From the NCBI GenBank assembly GCA_038230595.1, contig JBBRMY010000136.1:1-6557 (forward strand): a stretch of DNA of 6,557 nucleotides, read 5' to 3'. The position numbers were made by a program, and so were the translations under genes. This document shows, in pieces, positions 1 to 5,980 of the stretch. The notes beneath the pieces are model-generated. The model made no database searches, was not told the DNA's origin, and saw only the letters and a program-made list of their open reading frames with translations. The stretch's first letter is position 1. The number at the start of each line of letters is the position of its first letter. The stretch comes from JBBRMY01 sp038230595 (lineage in GTDB: Bacteria; Bacteroidota; Ignavibacteria; Tepidaquicellales; Tepidaquicellaceae).

Positions 1-1374
1 ACATCTGTTCAGAATTCAGAAGCTATTGAGCGCTTAATTGATATTGTAAGATCAAGACTCCACAGAAAGCCTGTTGTTGTTTTGTCTGCAACTGCAAATA
101 CTACAAACACGCTTATAGAATGTGCTAAGATCGCTTCAGGCGGAAATTATGAAAAAGCTTACGATATACTAAGGGCTATTAAAGAAAAGCATTTAAGAAT
201 TGTTAGAGAGCTGTTTTGCAATAACGAAAAGATCATTAATGAACTTTCAGATAAATTAAAGCTGATTGTTGATGATTTGAGAGATGTCGTTAAAGGAATT
301 TATCTTTTATCAGAATTATCACAAAGAAGCATTGCAAAAGTTTCTTCTTTTGGTGAACTCTTCTCAACTTTAATAATCTCATATGCTTTAAATGACAGAG
401 ATATTCATACTGAGCTTATTGATGCAAGAAATTTTATGGTGACAAATAATAATTACTCAAATGCTGAACCTGTTTTTGAAGAAATAATTGATAAAGCCCG
501 CAAAATACTGCAACCTTATATTGATTCCGGAAAGGTCGTAGTAACTCAGGGATTCATTGCAGCTACTTCAGATGGAATAACTACTACATTCAGCAGGGGA
601 GGTTCAGATTATTCTGCTTCTGTTATAGGTATGGCATTAGATGCTGAAGAAATTGAGATATGGACTGATGTTGATGGTATTCTTACAGCTGATCCTAGAA
701 AAGTTCAGAATACTAAAATAATTAAAGAAATTTCATTTAAGGAAGCTGCCGAGCTTGCATATTTCGGTGCAAAAGTTTTACATCCATCTGCAATCTTACC
801 CGCTATTGAAAAAAATATACCGGTAAGGATATTGAACTCGTGTTCACCGGAGAAAGACGGGACGTTAATAAGTTCTGATATAAAAACCAGAAGTGATAAG
901 AACAGATTTCTTATAAAATCTATAACAAGTAAATCAAATATAACTGTACTTAATATTTATTCTCCAAAAATGCTTCTGGCATATGGATTTTTAAAAAAGG
1001 TTTTTGAGGTTTTTGATAAGCATGAAACTTCGGTAGATCTTGTAACTACTTCTGAAGTAAACGTTTCAGTAACTTTAGATAACAATGCAATCACAGGAGA
1101 TGGAAATTTACTGGAAATTGAAAAAGAGCTTTCAGTATTTTCTGAAGTAAGTGTTGATAAAGATAAATCGCTTGTCTGCGTTGTTGGCTCTGACCTGAAA
1201 TATATTCCCGGAATAACCGGTAGGATATTTAACTCACTTAATGATTATAACATTTCCATGATATCTCAGGGTGCTTCAATAATTAATATAAGCTTTGTCG
1301 TGGACAGTAAAGACCTTGACCTGGTTTTACAAACTCTTCACAAGGAATTCTTTGAAAATGATCATAATAATTAA
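1..1374 (+). CDS. lysC: Aspartate kinase, lysine-sensitive type (5' partial)
   Basis: Catalyses ATP-dependent phosphorylation of L-aspartate, the first step of the aspartate family pathway, in the cytoplasm. The frame is open from base 1 and begins TSVQNSEAIE, the tail of the KFGGTSV signature, so only about ten N-terminal residues are probably outside the window; the TTG at 82 is internal. 457 residues are visible. Kinase-domain landmarks are VVVLSATANTTN (61-108), SFGELFST (346-369), TQGFIAATSDG (544-576), FSRGGSDYSA (589-618) and WTDVDGILTADPR (661-699), followed by FGAKVLHPSA. Two ACT domains follow (about 940-1100 and 1170-1360). The first carries MLLAYGFL (970-993) and SVDLVTTSE (1030-1056), which match the lysine-binding site of E. 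coli LysC, so lysine feedback inhibition is likely (inference). The stop TAA directly abuts the dapB ATG. No homoserine dehydrogenase domain follows, so this is a monofunctional enzyme at its C-terminal end. Confidence 0.95.
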   Translation, partial: TSVQNSEAIERLIDIVRSRLHRKPVVVLSATANTTNTLIECAKIASGGNYEKAYDILRAIKEKHLRIVRELFCNNEKIINELSDKLKLIVDDLRDVVKGIYLLSELSQRSIAKVSSFGELFSTLIISYALNDRDIHTELIDARNFMVTNNNYSNAEPVFEEIIDKARKILQPYIDSGKVVVTQGFIAATSDGITTTFSRGGSDYSASVIGMALDAEEIEIWTDVDGILTADPRKVQNTKIIKEISFKEAAELAYFGAKVLHPSAILPAIEKNIPVRILNSCSPEKDGTLISSDIKTRSDKNRFLIKSITSKSNITVLNIYSPKMLLAYGFLKKVFEVFDKHETSVDLVTTSEVNVSVTLDNNAITGDGNLLEIEKELSVFSEVSVDKDKSLVCVVGSDLKYIPGITGRIFNSLNDYNISMISQGASIINISFVVDSKDLDLVLQTLHKEFFENDHNN

Positions 1375-2052
1375 ATGAAGATCACTCTTATCGGTTACGG
1401 TAAAATGGGGAAGGAAATTGAGAAAGTTCTTGCAGACAGAGGGCATGAACTTAGTGGAATTGTTGAAAATGAAAAACATCTGAAAGATTTTACTAAAACA
1501 GATAATTTTTGTATAGACTTTACGACTCCCGAAGCCTTTATAAATAATTTCGAAATGATCTCAGAAAAATTCAGTGGTGCAATTGTTGGTACCACAGGCT
1601 GGAATAACATTTCAGAAAAAGTTACCAATACTTTTAAAAGTAAAAATAAACCTTTCGTTTATGCCAGTAACTTCTCAGTTGGTGTTAATATATTTTTTGA
1701 TCTTGTTGAAAAGTCTTCAGAATTGCTTTCTAAGTTAAAAAGTTATGACCCGTATATTGTTGAAATGCATCATAAAGAAAAGAAAGATTCTCCGTCAGGA
1801 ACAGCTAATACAATAAAAGAAATTATAAATAAAAAATATTCATCTGATATCTCTATAGCATCTGTCAGAAGCGGCAATATAAAAGGAATTCACGAAGCAG
1901 GATTCGAATCAGTAACAGATAAAATATCTCTCCGTCATGAAGCTTATTCAAGAGAGGGATTTGCTCTCGGAGTTGTACTTGCAGCTGAATGGCTGGAAGT
2001 ATCCCCCGGAATTTACAATTTCCGTGAGTTATTAAATAAAACTATTAGTTAA
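1375..2052 (+). CDS. dapB: 4-hydroxy-tetrahydrodipicolinate reductase (short form)
   Basis: Reduces 4-hydroxy-tetrahydrodipicolinate to tetrahydrodipicolinate with NAD(P)H, the second committed step towards DAP and lysine. The N-terminal Rossmann domain shows GYGKMG (residues 7-12), DFTTPE (48-53) and VGTTGW (71-76). The substrate domain has YASNFSVGVNIFF (96-108) and the catalytic signature EMHHKEKKDSPSGTA (130-144); by comparison with E. coli, His132 is the likely catalytic acid and Lys136 the partner lysine. RHEAYSREGFALGV near the C-terminus closes the family pattern. At 225 residues it is shorter than the roughly 270 of E. coli DapB and close to the compact Thermotoga-type enzyme; motifs are all present, so this is not a truncation. 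Glu31 after the second beta strand is compatible with NADH use. The ATG follows the lysC stop with no gap and no clear Shine-Dalgarno, implying translational coupling. Confidence 0.96.
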   Translation: MKITLIGYGKMGKEIEKVLADRGHELSGIVENEKHLKDFTKTDNFCIDFTTPEAFINNFEMISEKFSGAIVGTTGWNNISEKVTNTFKSKNKPFVYASNFSVGVNIFFDLVEKSSELLSKLKSYDPYIVEMHHKEKKDSPSGTANTIKEIINKKYSSDISIASVRSGNIKGIHEAGFESVTDKISLRHEAYSREGFALGVVLAAEWLEVSPGIYNFRELLNKTIS

Positions 2053-2057
2053 TTTAT

Positions 2058-2945
2058 ATGAAAAATAATATCTCAGGTGTTGGAACTGCTCTTGTAACTC
2101 CTTTTAAAAAAGATTTCACAGTCGACTATGAAGCTTACAGAAAGCTTGTAAAGAGACAAATAGAAAGTAAAATAGATTTTCTGATTCCGCTTGGTACTAC
2201 CGGTGAAACTCCATGTCTTGATGACACTGAAAAATGTAAGATTCTGGAAATTACTGACGAAGAATGCAAAGGAAAAGTCCCGGTTTATGCAGGAGCAGGT
2301 TCAAACAGTACTCATCACACAATTCAAAATGTAAAGCTTTTTGACAAATATGATATTGATGGATATTTAATTGTTACTCCATATTATAACAAGCCAACAC
2401 AATCAGGAATTATTAGTCATTTTAAAGCGGTTGCAGAAAGTACTGATAAGGAAATTATACTTTACAATGTTCCATCAAGAACAGCTACTAATATGACAGC
2501 TGAAACAACTTTAGCTATTGGTGAAATAAAAAATGTAATTGCTGTAAAAGAAGCATCAAGTAATTATTCCCAGATCAGTGAGATTATTAAGAATTCCTCT
2601 GATGATTTTATTGTCTTATCAGGTAACGATGACGAAACGCTCTCCCTATGCGCAACAGGAGCAAAAGGAGTGATCAGCGTTGCTTCTAATTTAGCTCCAA
2701 AAGAATTAGTTAATTTCTTAAAGCTTATACTCAATAATAATTTTTCCGAAGCAAGAGAAATGCATCACAAACTGATGCCTCTCTTTAAAAATTGTTTTAT
2801 TGAAAGTAATCCTATCCCCGTTAAAGCAGGAATGCATTTTCTGAGTCTGCTCGAGAATGTTTTAAGAGCTCCGCTTTATTCTTCAACTCAGCAGACTATA
2901 TCAGTTATGGAAAAAACTATTAAGGACCTTGGAATTAATTATTAA
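2058..2945 (+). CDS. dapA: 4-hydroxy-tetrahydrodipicolinate synthase
   Basis: Condenses pyruvate with aspartate semialdehyde to give 4-hydroxy-tetrahydrodipicolinate, the branch point into DAP and lysine synthesis. It is a TIM-barrel Schiff-base aldolase of 295 residues, the usual family length. Motifs in order: GTALVTPF (9-16), LGTTGETPCL (45-54) with the proton-relay Thr pair at 47-48, YAGAGSNST (77-85), VTPYYNKPTQSG (106-117), ILYNVPSRT (134-142) with the catalytic Tyr136 and substrate-binding Arg141, AVKEAS (162-167) with the pyruvate-binding Lys164, SGNDDETL (188-195) and GAKGVISVASN (201-211). All key residues expected for DapA rather than N-acetylneuraminate lyase are present, and the operon context agrees. 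It starts at an ATG 5 bases after dapB without a recognisable Shine-Dalgarno. A lysine feedback site at the dimer interface could not be judged by eye. Confidence 0.97.
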   Translation: MKNNISGVGTALVTPFKKDFTVDYEAYRKLVKRQIESKIDFLIPLGTTGETPCLDDTEKCKILEITDEECKGKVPVYAGAGSNSTHHTIQNVKLFDKYDIDGYLIVTPYYNKPTQSGIISHFKAVAESTDKEIILYNVPSRTATNMTAETTLAIGEIKNVIAVKEASSNYSQISEIIKNSSDDFIVLSGNDDETLSLCATGAKGVISVASNLAPKELVNFLKLILNNNFSEAREMHHKLMPLFKNCFIESNPIPVKAGMHFLSLLENVLRAPLYSSTQQTISVMEKTIKDLGINY

Positions 2946-2960
2946 TTATAAGAAAAAATA

Positions 2961-3806
2961 TTGACACCGGAAAAATTAAAAAATAAGCTGCAAGAAAATC
3001 TAAGAGAAATTCAAAATAATAGATCAGCCGATCCTGCTGAAATTAAAGTTTATTTCACTGAAATACTTTCCGCACTTGAAAAAGGTATCATAAGAACAGC
3101 GGAGAAGTCCGGAGATGAATGGGTAGTAAATTCATGGGTAAAGGAAGCTATTATGCTTGGCTTTAAGGTTGGAGTATTAACTGATAACAGTATTCCCGGA
3201 TTTAATTTTTTCGACAAAGATACTTTACCACTTCACAAAACTACTCTCGAAAGTAAGATACGTCTTGTTCCGGGAGGTTCTGCAATTAGAGGTGGAGCTT
3301 TTGTTGCAGAGGGTACGATTCTTATGCCGCCGTGTTATGTAAATATTGGAGCATATATTGATTCAGGCTGTATGATTGATTCACATGCTCTTGTCGGTTC
3401 ATGTGCACAGATAGGAAAAAGTGTACATTTATCAGCGGCTTCACAAGTCGGGGGAGTTCTGGAACCTATCGGTGCATTGCCTGTTATCATTGAAGACAAT
3501 GTTTTCATAGGAGGGAATTGCGGTATCTATGAAGGGACAATTGTAAAAGAGAAAGTTGTAATTGGAACAGGAGTTATCTTGAATGCATCAACTCCGGTCT
3601 TTGATAATACAACCGGAGAATTCATTCGCAAAACTGAAAGTAATCCTTTAATAATACCAAAAGGAGCTGTAGTTGTTTCCGGCTCCAGACCTATTTCATC
3701 TGTTGTAGGAAAAGAGCAAGGGATTCATCTTTATTGTCCTGTTATTATAAAATACAGAGATGAAAAAACTGATTCAGCAGTAACATTGGAAGATCTTTTA
3801 AGATGA
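2961..3806 (+). CDS. dapD: Tetrahydrodipicolinate N-succinyltransferase
   Basis: Transfers succinyl from succinyl-CoA to tetrahydrodipicolinate, committing the cell to the succinylase DAP route (DapD-DapC-DapE-DapF). 281 residues against 274 in E. coli. The N-terminal helical domain (about 1-90, with RTAEKSGDEWVVNSW at 45-59) is followed by a left-handed beta-helix built of hexapeptide repeats (about 100-215) with LMPPCYVNIGAYID (121-134), VGSCAQIGKSVHLS (145-158) and GGVLEPIGALP (164-174). The C-terminal part has AVVVSGSRP (236-244) and YCPVIIKY (258-265). Asp140 aligns with the E. coli catalytic Asp141. The residue aligned with Glu189 appears to be Gly188, in the run FIGGNCGIYEG. The TTG start is supported by an in-frame TAA at 2949-2951, no ATG between, and an N-terminal length that fits the family. 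The last bases overlap lysA as ATGA. Confidence 0.94.
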   Translation: MTPEKLKNKLQENLREIQNNRSADPAEIKVYFTEILSALEKGIIRTAEKSGDEWVVNSWVKEAIMLGFKVGVLTDNSIPGFNFFDKDTLPLHKTTLESKIRLVPGGSAIRGGAFVAEGTILMPPCYVNIGAYIDSGCMIDSHALVGSCAQIGKSVHLSAASQVGGVLEPIGALPVIIEDNVFIGGNCGIYEGTIVKEKVVIGTGVILNASTPVFDNTTGEFIRKTESNPLIIPKGAVVVSGSRPISSVVGKEQGIHLYCPVIIKYRDEKTDSAVTLEDLLR

Positions 3807-5020
3807 CCGGAATTGATAAAATAAAAAATCCTTTTTTTAATTATTTTACTGAAGACCAATTCAAGAAAATAGTTTCTGAATATACTTCACCTGTATTTTT
3901 ATATTCGAAAAATGTAATTAAGGATCAGTACAGTCTGCTTTCCGATTGCCTTCCCAGAAATTATAAAATATTCTTCGCTCAGAAAAGCAATCCTCATCCG
4001 GAAATATTAAAATTGTTAAATTCATTAGGTGCAGGATGCGATACAGCTTCCAAAGGCGAGATCAATGCAGCTTTGCAGGCCGGATTTCCCAAAAACAAAA
4101 TCATGATGACAGGTCCGGGCAAAACGCAAGAAGAGCTTGAGTTATCAGTTGAGAAAGAATTGTTATCTGTAAACGTTGAATCTTTACAAGAAGCTGAATT
4201 ACTGAATAAGATCTGTAATGAAAAAAATAAAATTCAGAATATACTTATTAGAATAAATCCGGGATTTGAAGCAGGGGAGTCGAACAGGATCATAGGTGGC
4301 ATGGGTATTAGCAAATTCGGGATCGATATTGATCAGCTCCCTATAGTTATTGAAAAAATAAAAGCATTATCAAATTTAAATATTAAAGGAATTCATATTT
4401 TTAATTCTTCTCAGATATTAGACTGGAAAAAAATATTTGAAAGTACAAAAAATGTTATCAGAACTGCAATTGAGATCCAAAAGAAATATAATATCAAAAT
4501 TGAATCAATAGACCTAGGTGGGGGATTTGGAATACCATATTCTAATGAAGAAGATCTATTAGATGCATCGCAATTAGGAAAGGCTTTAAAAGATCTTGTT
4601 AAGTCATCTGAATACAATCAATTTCTGGCAGATGTAAAGCTGGTATATGAGCCGGGGAGATTTTTAACAGGGCAGTCCGGTATTTATATTACTAAAGTAT
4701 TGTATACTAAAAATTCCGGCGGAAAGAATATTGCAATAATTGATGGCGGAATTCACCATCTTGTTAGGCCGGCTTTGATCGATCAGGACCATAAAATCAT
4801 TAACCTAACCGGATTATTTCAAAATCGGTCAACTTCAGATTCTTACTTAGTCGCAGGTCCGTTATGTACATCATTAGATCAGTTTACTTCTGATATGCAA
4901 ATGTCTGAAGTTCATCCAGGCGACCTTCTTGCAGTGTTAAACGCAGGTGCTTATGGTTATACCGAATCAATGCCACTTTTCCTTTCACATGCACCCGCGC
5001 GTGAAATATTTATAGATTGA
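3803..5020 (+). CDS. lysA: Fold-III PLP decarboxylase, probable (divergent) diaminopimelate decarboxylase
   Basis: Probably decarboxylates meso-DAP to L-lysine as the last step of the operon's pathway. It is a 405-residue alanine-racemase-fold decarboxylase: N-terminal PLP barrel with FFAQKSNPHPE (57-67, PLP-binding Lys61), GMGISKFGID (166-175), GIHIFNSSQ (196-204, ring-stacking His198) and LGGGFGIPY (238-246, phosphate loop); C-terminal beta domain with YEPGRFLTG (282-290), GPLCTSLD (352-359, Cys355) and NAGAYGYTES (380-389, Tyr384). The general chemistry is clearly conserved. Several specificity positions are not those of classical LysA: HIFNSSQ replaces HxHIGSQ, and CTSLD replaces CESxD. 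GPGKTQEEL (104-112), DGGIHHL (314-320) and PLFLSHAP (391-398) recall BtrK-like or exosortase-associated decarboxylases. The ATGA overlap with dapD and the operon position favour DAP decarboxylase, but substrate is less certain than family. A weak GGAAG at 3788-3792 may serve as Shine-Dalgarno. Confidence 0.78.
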   Translation: MTGIDKIKNPFFNYFTEDQFKKIVSEYTSPVFLYSKNVIKDQYSLLSDCLPRNYKIFFAQKSNPHPEILKLLNSLGAGCDTASKGEINAALQAGFPKNKIMMTGPGKTQEELELSVEKELLSVNVESLQEAELLNKICNEKNKIQNILIRINPGFEAGESNRIIGGMGISKFGIDIDQLPIVIEKIKALSNLNIKGIHIFNSSQILDWKKIFESTKNVIRTAIEIQKKYNIKIESIDLGGGFGIPYSNEEDLLDASQLGKALKDLVKSSEYNQFLADVKLVYEPGRFLTGQSGIYITKVLYTKNSGGKNIAIIDGGIHHLVRPALIDQDHKIINLTGLFQNRSTSDSYLVAGPLCTSLDQFTSDMQMSEVHPGDLLAVLNAGAYGYTESMPLFLSHAPAREIFID

Positions 5021-5060
5021 GAGCCAATCTTTATAAATTATTTCCAATTGATCTTCTATC

Positions 5061-5077
5061 ATCCTTAACGCAAGGAT
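5061..5077 (+). terminator. Weak hairpin downstream of lysA
   Basis: ATCCTT (5061-5066) and AAGGAT (5072-5077) pair perfectly around a 5-base loop, 40 bases after the lysA stop. The position suits an operon terminator, but the stem is only 6 bp with two GC pairs and the following bases (ATATCTTAAAATT) are not a real T-run. It could be a factor-dependent end, a processing site, or chance. Confidence 0.25.
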
Positions 5078-5089
5078 ATCTTAAAATTG

Positions 5090-5168
5090 CCAACCTAATT
5101 ACCTTATTTTGCCTTTAAACCAACCTTGATACAAAAGACATAGTATAACCAACCTTATTACCTTATTT
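5090..5168. repeat. Direct repeats, CCAACCTWATTACCTTATTT
   Basis: Two 20-base copies, at 5090-5109 and 5149-5168, differ at a single base (CCAACCTA versus CCAACCTT at the eighth position). A partial copy, CCAACCTT, lies midway at 5120-5127, giving start-to-start spacings of 30 and 29 bases. Only the first eight bases are shared by all three. The sequence between the copies is not conserved, so this is not a CRISPR array of normal form; a decayed minisatellite or a set of protein-binding sites is possible. No function can be assigned. Confidence 0.65.
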
Positions 5169-5208
5169 AGTAAATTATTCCTACTTACATGGGATATAAA
5201 TCCGATTC

Positions 5209-5224
5209 CACTATCTAGATAGTG
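5209..5224. repeat. Perfect 16-base palindrome centred on CTAG
   Basis: CACTATCTAGATAGTG reads identically on both strands. As RNA it would form a 6-bp stem with a CTAG loop; as DNA it has the form of a dimeric-regulator site. No T-run follows on either strand, so it is not a standard terminator. Short outer arms GATTCC (5204-5209) and GGAATC (5238-5243) are also complementary, although they share one base with the palindrome and may be coincidental. Confidence 0.7.
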
Positions 5225-5319
5225 CGTCACAAGAAAGGGAATCATTCAAATATTATCCATTTTCTATAAACAACTTATTAACATTATCAATATGTCCAAC
5301 TTTACATAATATATATTAT

Positions 5320-5343
5320 ATAACATCTATATAAAGATGTTAT
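5320..5343 (-). terminator. Hairpin at the 3' end of the decarboxylase-like gene
   Basis: ATAACATCT (5320-5328) pairs over 9 bp with AGATGTTAT (5335-5343), with a 6-base loop. The hairpin spans the stop codon (5327-5329) of the minus-strand gene and is followed in that direction by AATATATATTATG, which is AT-rich but not a continuous T-run. This is the best candidate for its transcription end; the stem has only two GC pairs, so strength is doubtful. Confidence 0.35.
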
Positions 5344-5971
5344 TAACAAGGGCTTTTAATTCTGATTGATATTTCTTCGCCATTATTGGCAGGATCAGAT
5401 CTATAATTTCTAACAATTCCATTTTTCTGAATCCGGCATTTTTACAGCCTTTTATATGAGAAAAAAGCTGTCTTGGGTAATAATTTACAGCTAACATGCA
5501 TACATTTAATGCCTCACGAACCTTTAGTCTAAGTGCGGACCTGTTAAATACTTTACCATAACCTTCAATAAGCATCCATTGCTCCATTTCTGGACTGATC
5601 TTTTTGAATTTGGCAATCAACTTTTCATAGTTGCTGCCATATATCAGCTTGCAATTTGCTTTACCTGCTTTTAGAAACTGTTCGGACTTGTATGAATACT
5701 TTGACTTATTATGGCGCGGAAAATATTCATGAAACATAATCAGTGCTTCAATCGCCGCAGGAAATCCGCAAAACAAATATGTCTGCAGAATAGCTTCATA
5801 AACTTTATCTGCAGGAATTTTCTTTGATTTTAATAATTGAAAACAAAATTTGATCAGCTCCTTATCTTTAATTGTAATTGCAGAGACAAGCAAGCAAAGT
5901 AACTTTGTGTTAATATTAACCCGATTTGCTTTTAAAGCTGACTCTATAGAACACAATCTTTTATTAGACAA
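5327..5971 (-). CDS. Carboxymuconolactone-decarboxylase-like two-domain protein
   Basis: A 214-residue soluble protein that looks like two tandem CMD/AhpD-fold helical domains, with no signal peptide or membrane segment. Domain 1 (about 20-85) ends in the recognisable CGFPAAIEAL (68-77). Domain 2 (about 137-210) has YGKVFNRSALRLKVREALNV (138-157) and RQLFSHIKGCKNAG (167-180), with Glu153 and His172 at positions commonly conserved in CMD proteins. No CxxC pair is present, so it is not a peroxidase-type AhpD. The substrate cannot be named; ring-lactone decarboxylation is only one role in this broad superfamily. The start is taken as TTG: an in-frame TAA at 5981-5983 lies just upstream and no ATG occurs before residue 79. 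It begins 9 bases after the FISUMP gene stop, in the same frame, so the two are probably co-transcribed. Confidence 0.72.
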   Translation of the reverse strand: MSNKRLCSIESALKANRVNINTKLLCLLVSAITIKDKELIKFCFQLLKSKKIPADKVYEAILQTYLFCGFPAAIEALIMFHEYFPRHNKSKYSYKSEQFLKAGKANCKLIYGSNYEKLIAKFKKISPEMEQWMLIEGYGKVFNRSALRLKVREALNVCMLAVNYYPRQLFSHIKGCKNAGFRKMELLEIIDLILPIMAKKYQSELKALVNNIFI

Positions 5972-5980
5972 ATTATTCTT

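Larger units (their letters stand above)
5021..5326. other. Convergent intergenic region with repeats and dyads
   Basis: This 306-base gap separates the 3' end of the lysine operon from the 3' end of the opposing decarboxylase-like gene. It is very AT-rich and contains no convincing gene. It holds a weak hairpin just after lysA, a near-perfect pair of 20-base direct repeats with a partial copy between them, and a perfect 16-base palindrome, each listed separately; a second hairpin straddles its right-hand end. I found no tRNA, rRNA, riboswitch, insertion-sequence end or canonical rho-independent terminator with a clean T-run. Because both flanking genes end here, promoters for them are not expected. 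Confidence 0.8.

Noticed and set aside
82..84. TTG as the start of the aspartate kinase
   Set aside because: The frame is open upstream to base 1 and encodes the end of the KFGGTSV signature, so the gene starts before the window.
1395..1628. 77-residue minus-strand reading frame inside dapB
   Set aside because: It is entirely antisense to a well-supported gene, has low-complexity Ser/Phe-rich composition and resembles no family.
4411..4617. 68-residue minus-strand reading frame inside lysA
   Set aside because: It is a shadow of the conserved GGGFG coding region on the other strand.
5090..5168. Possible CRISPR array
   Set aside because: Only two full repeats of 20 bases plus an 8-base partial, with spacers of about 10-40 bases that are unequal once the partial copy is discounted, and no cas genes.
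5099..5245. 48-codon minus-strand reading frame starting MIPFLVTHYL in the intergenic gap
   Set aside because: It has no Shine-Dalgarno or recognisable family, and a frame of this size is expected by chance in AT-rich DNA; it also runs through the palindrome and the repeats.
5320..5343. Strong rho-independent terminator
   Set aside because: The stem is almost all AT and no continuous T-run follows on either strand, so it is listed only as a weak candidate.
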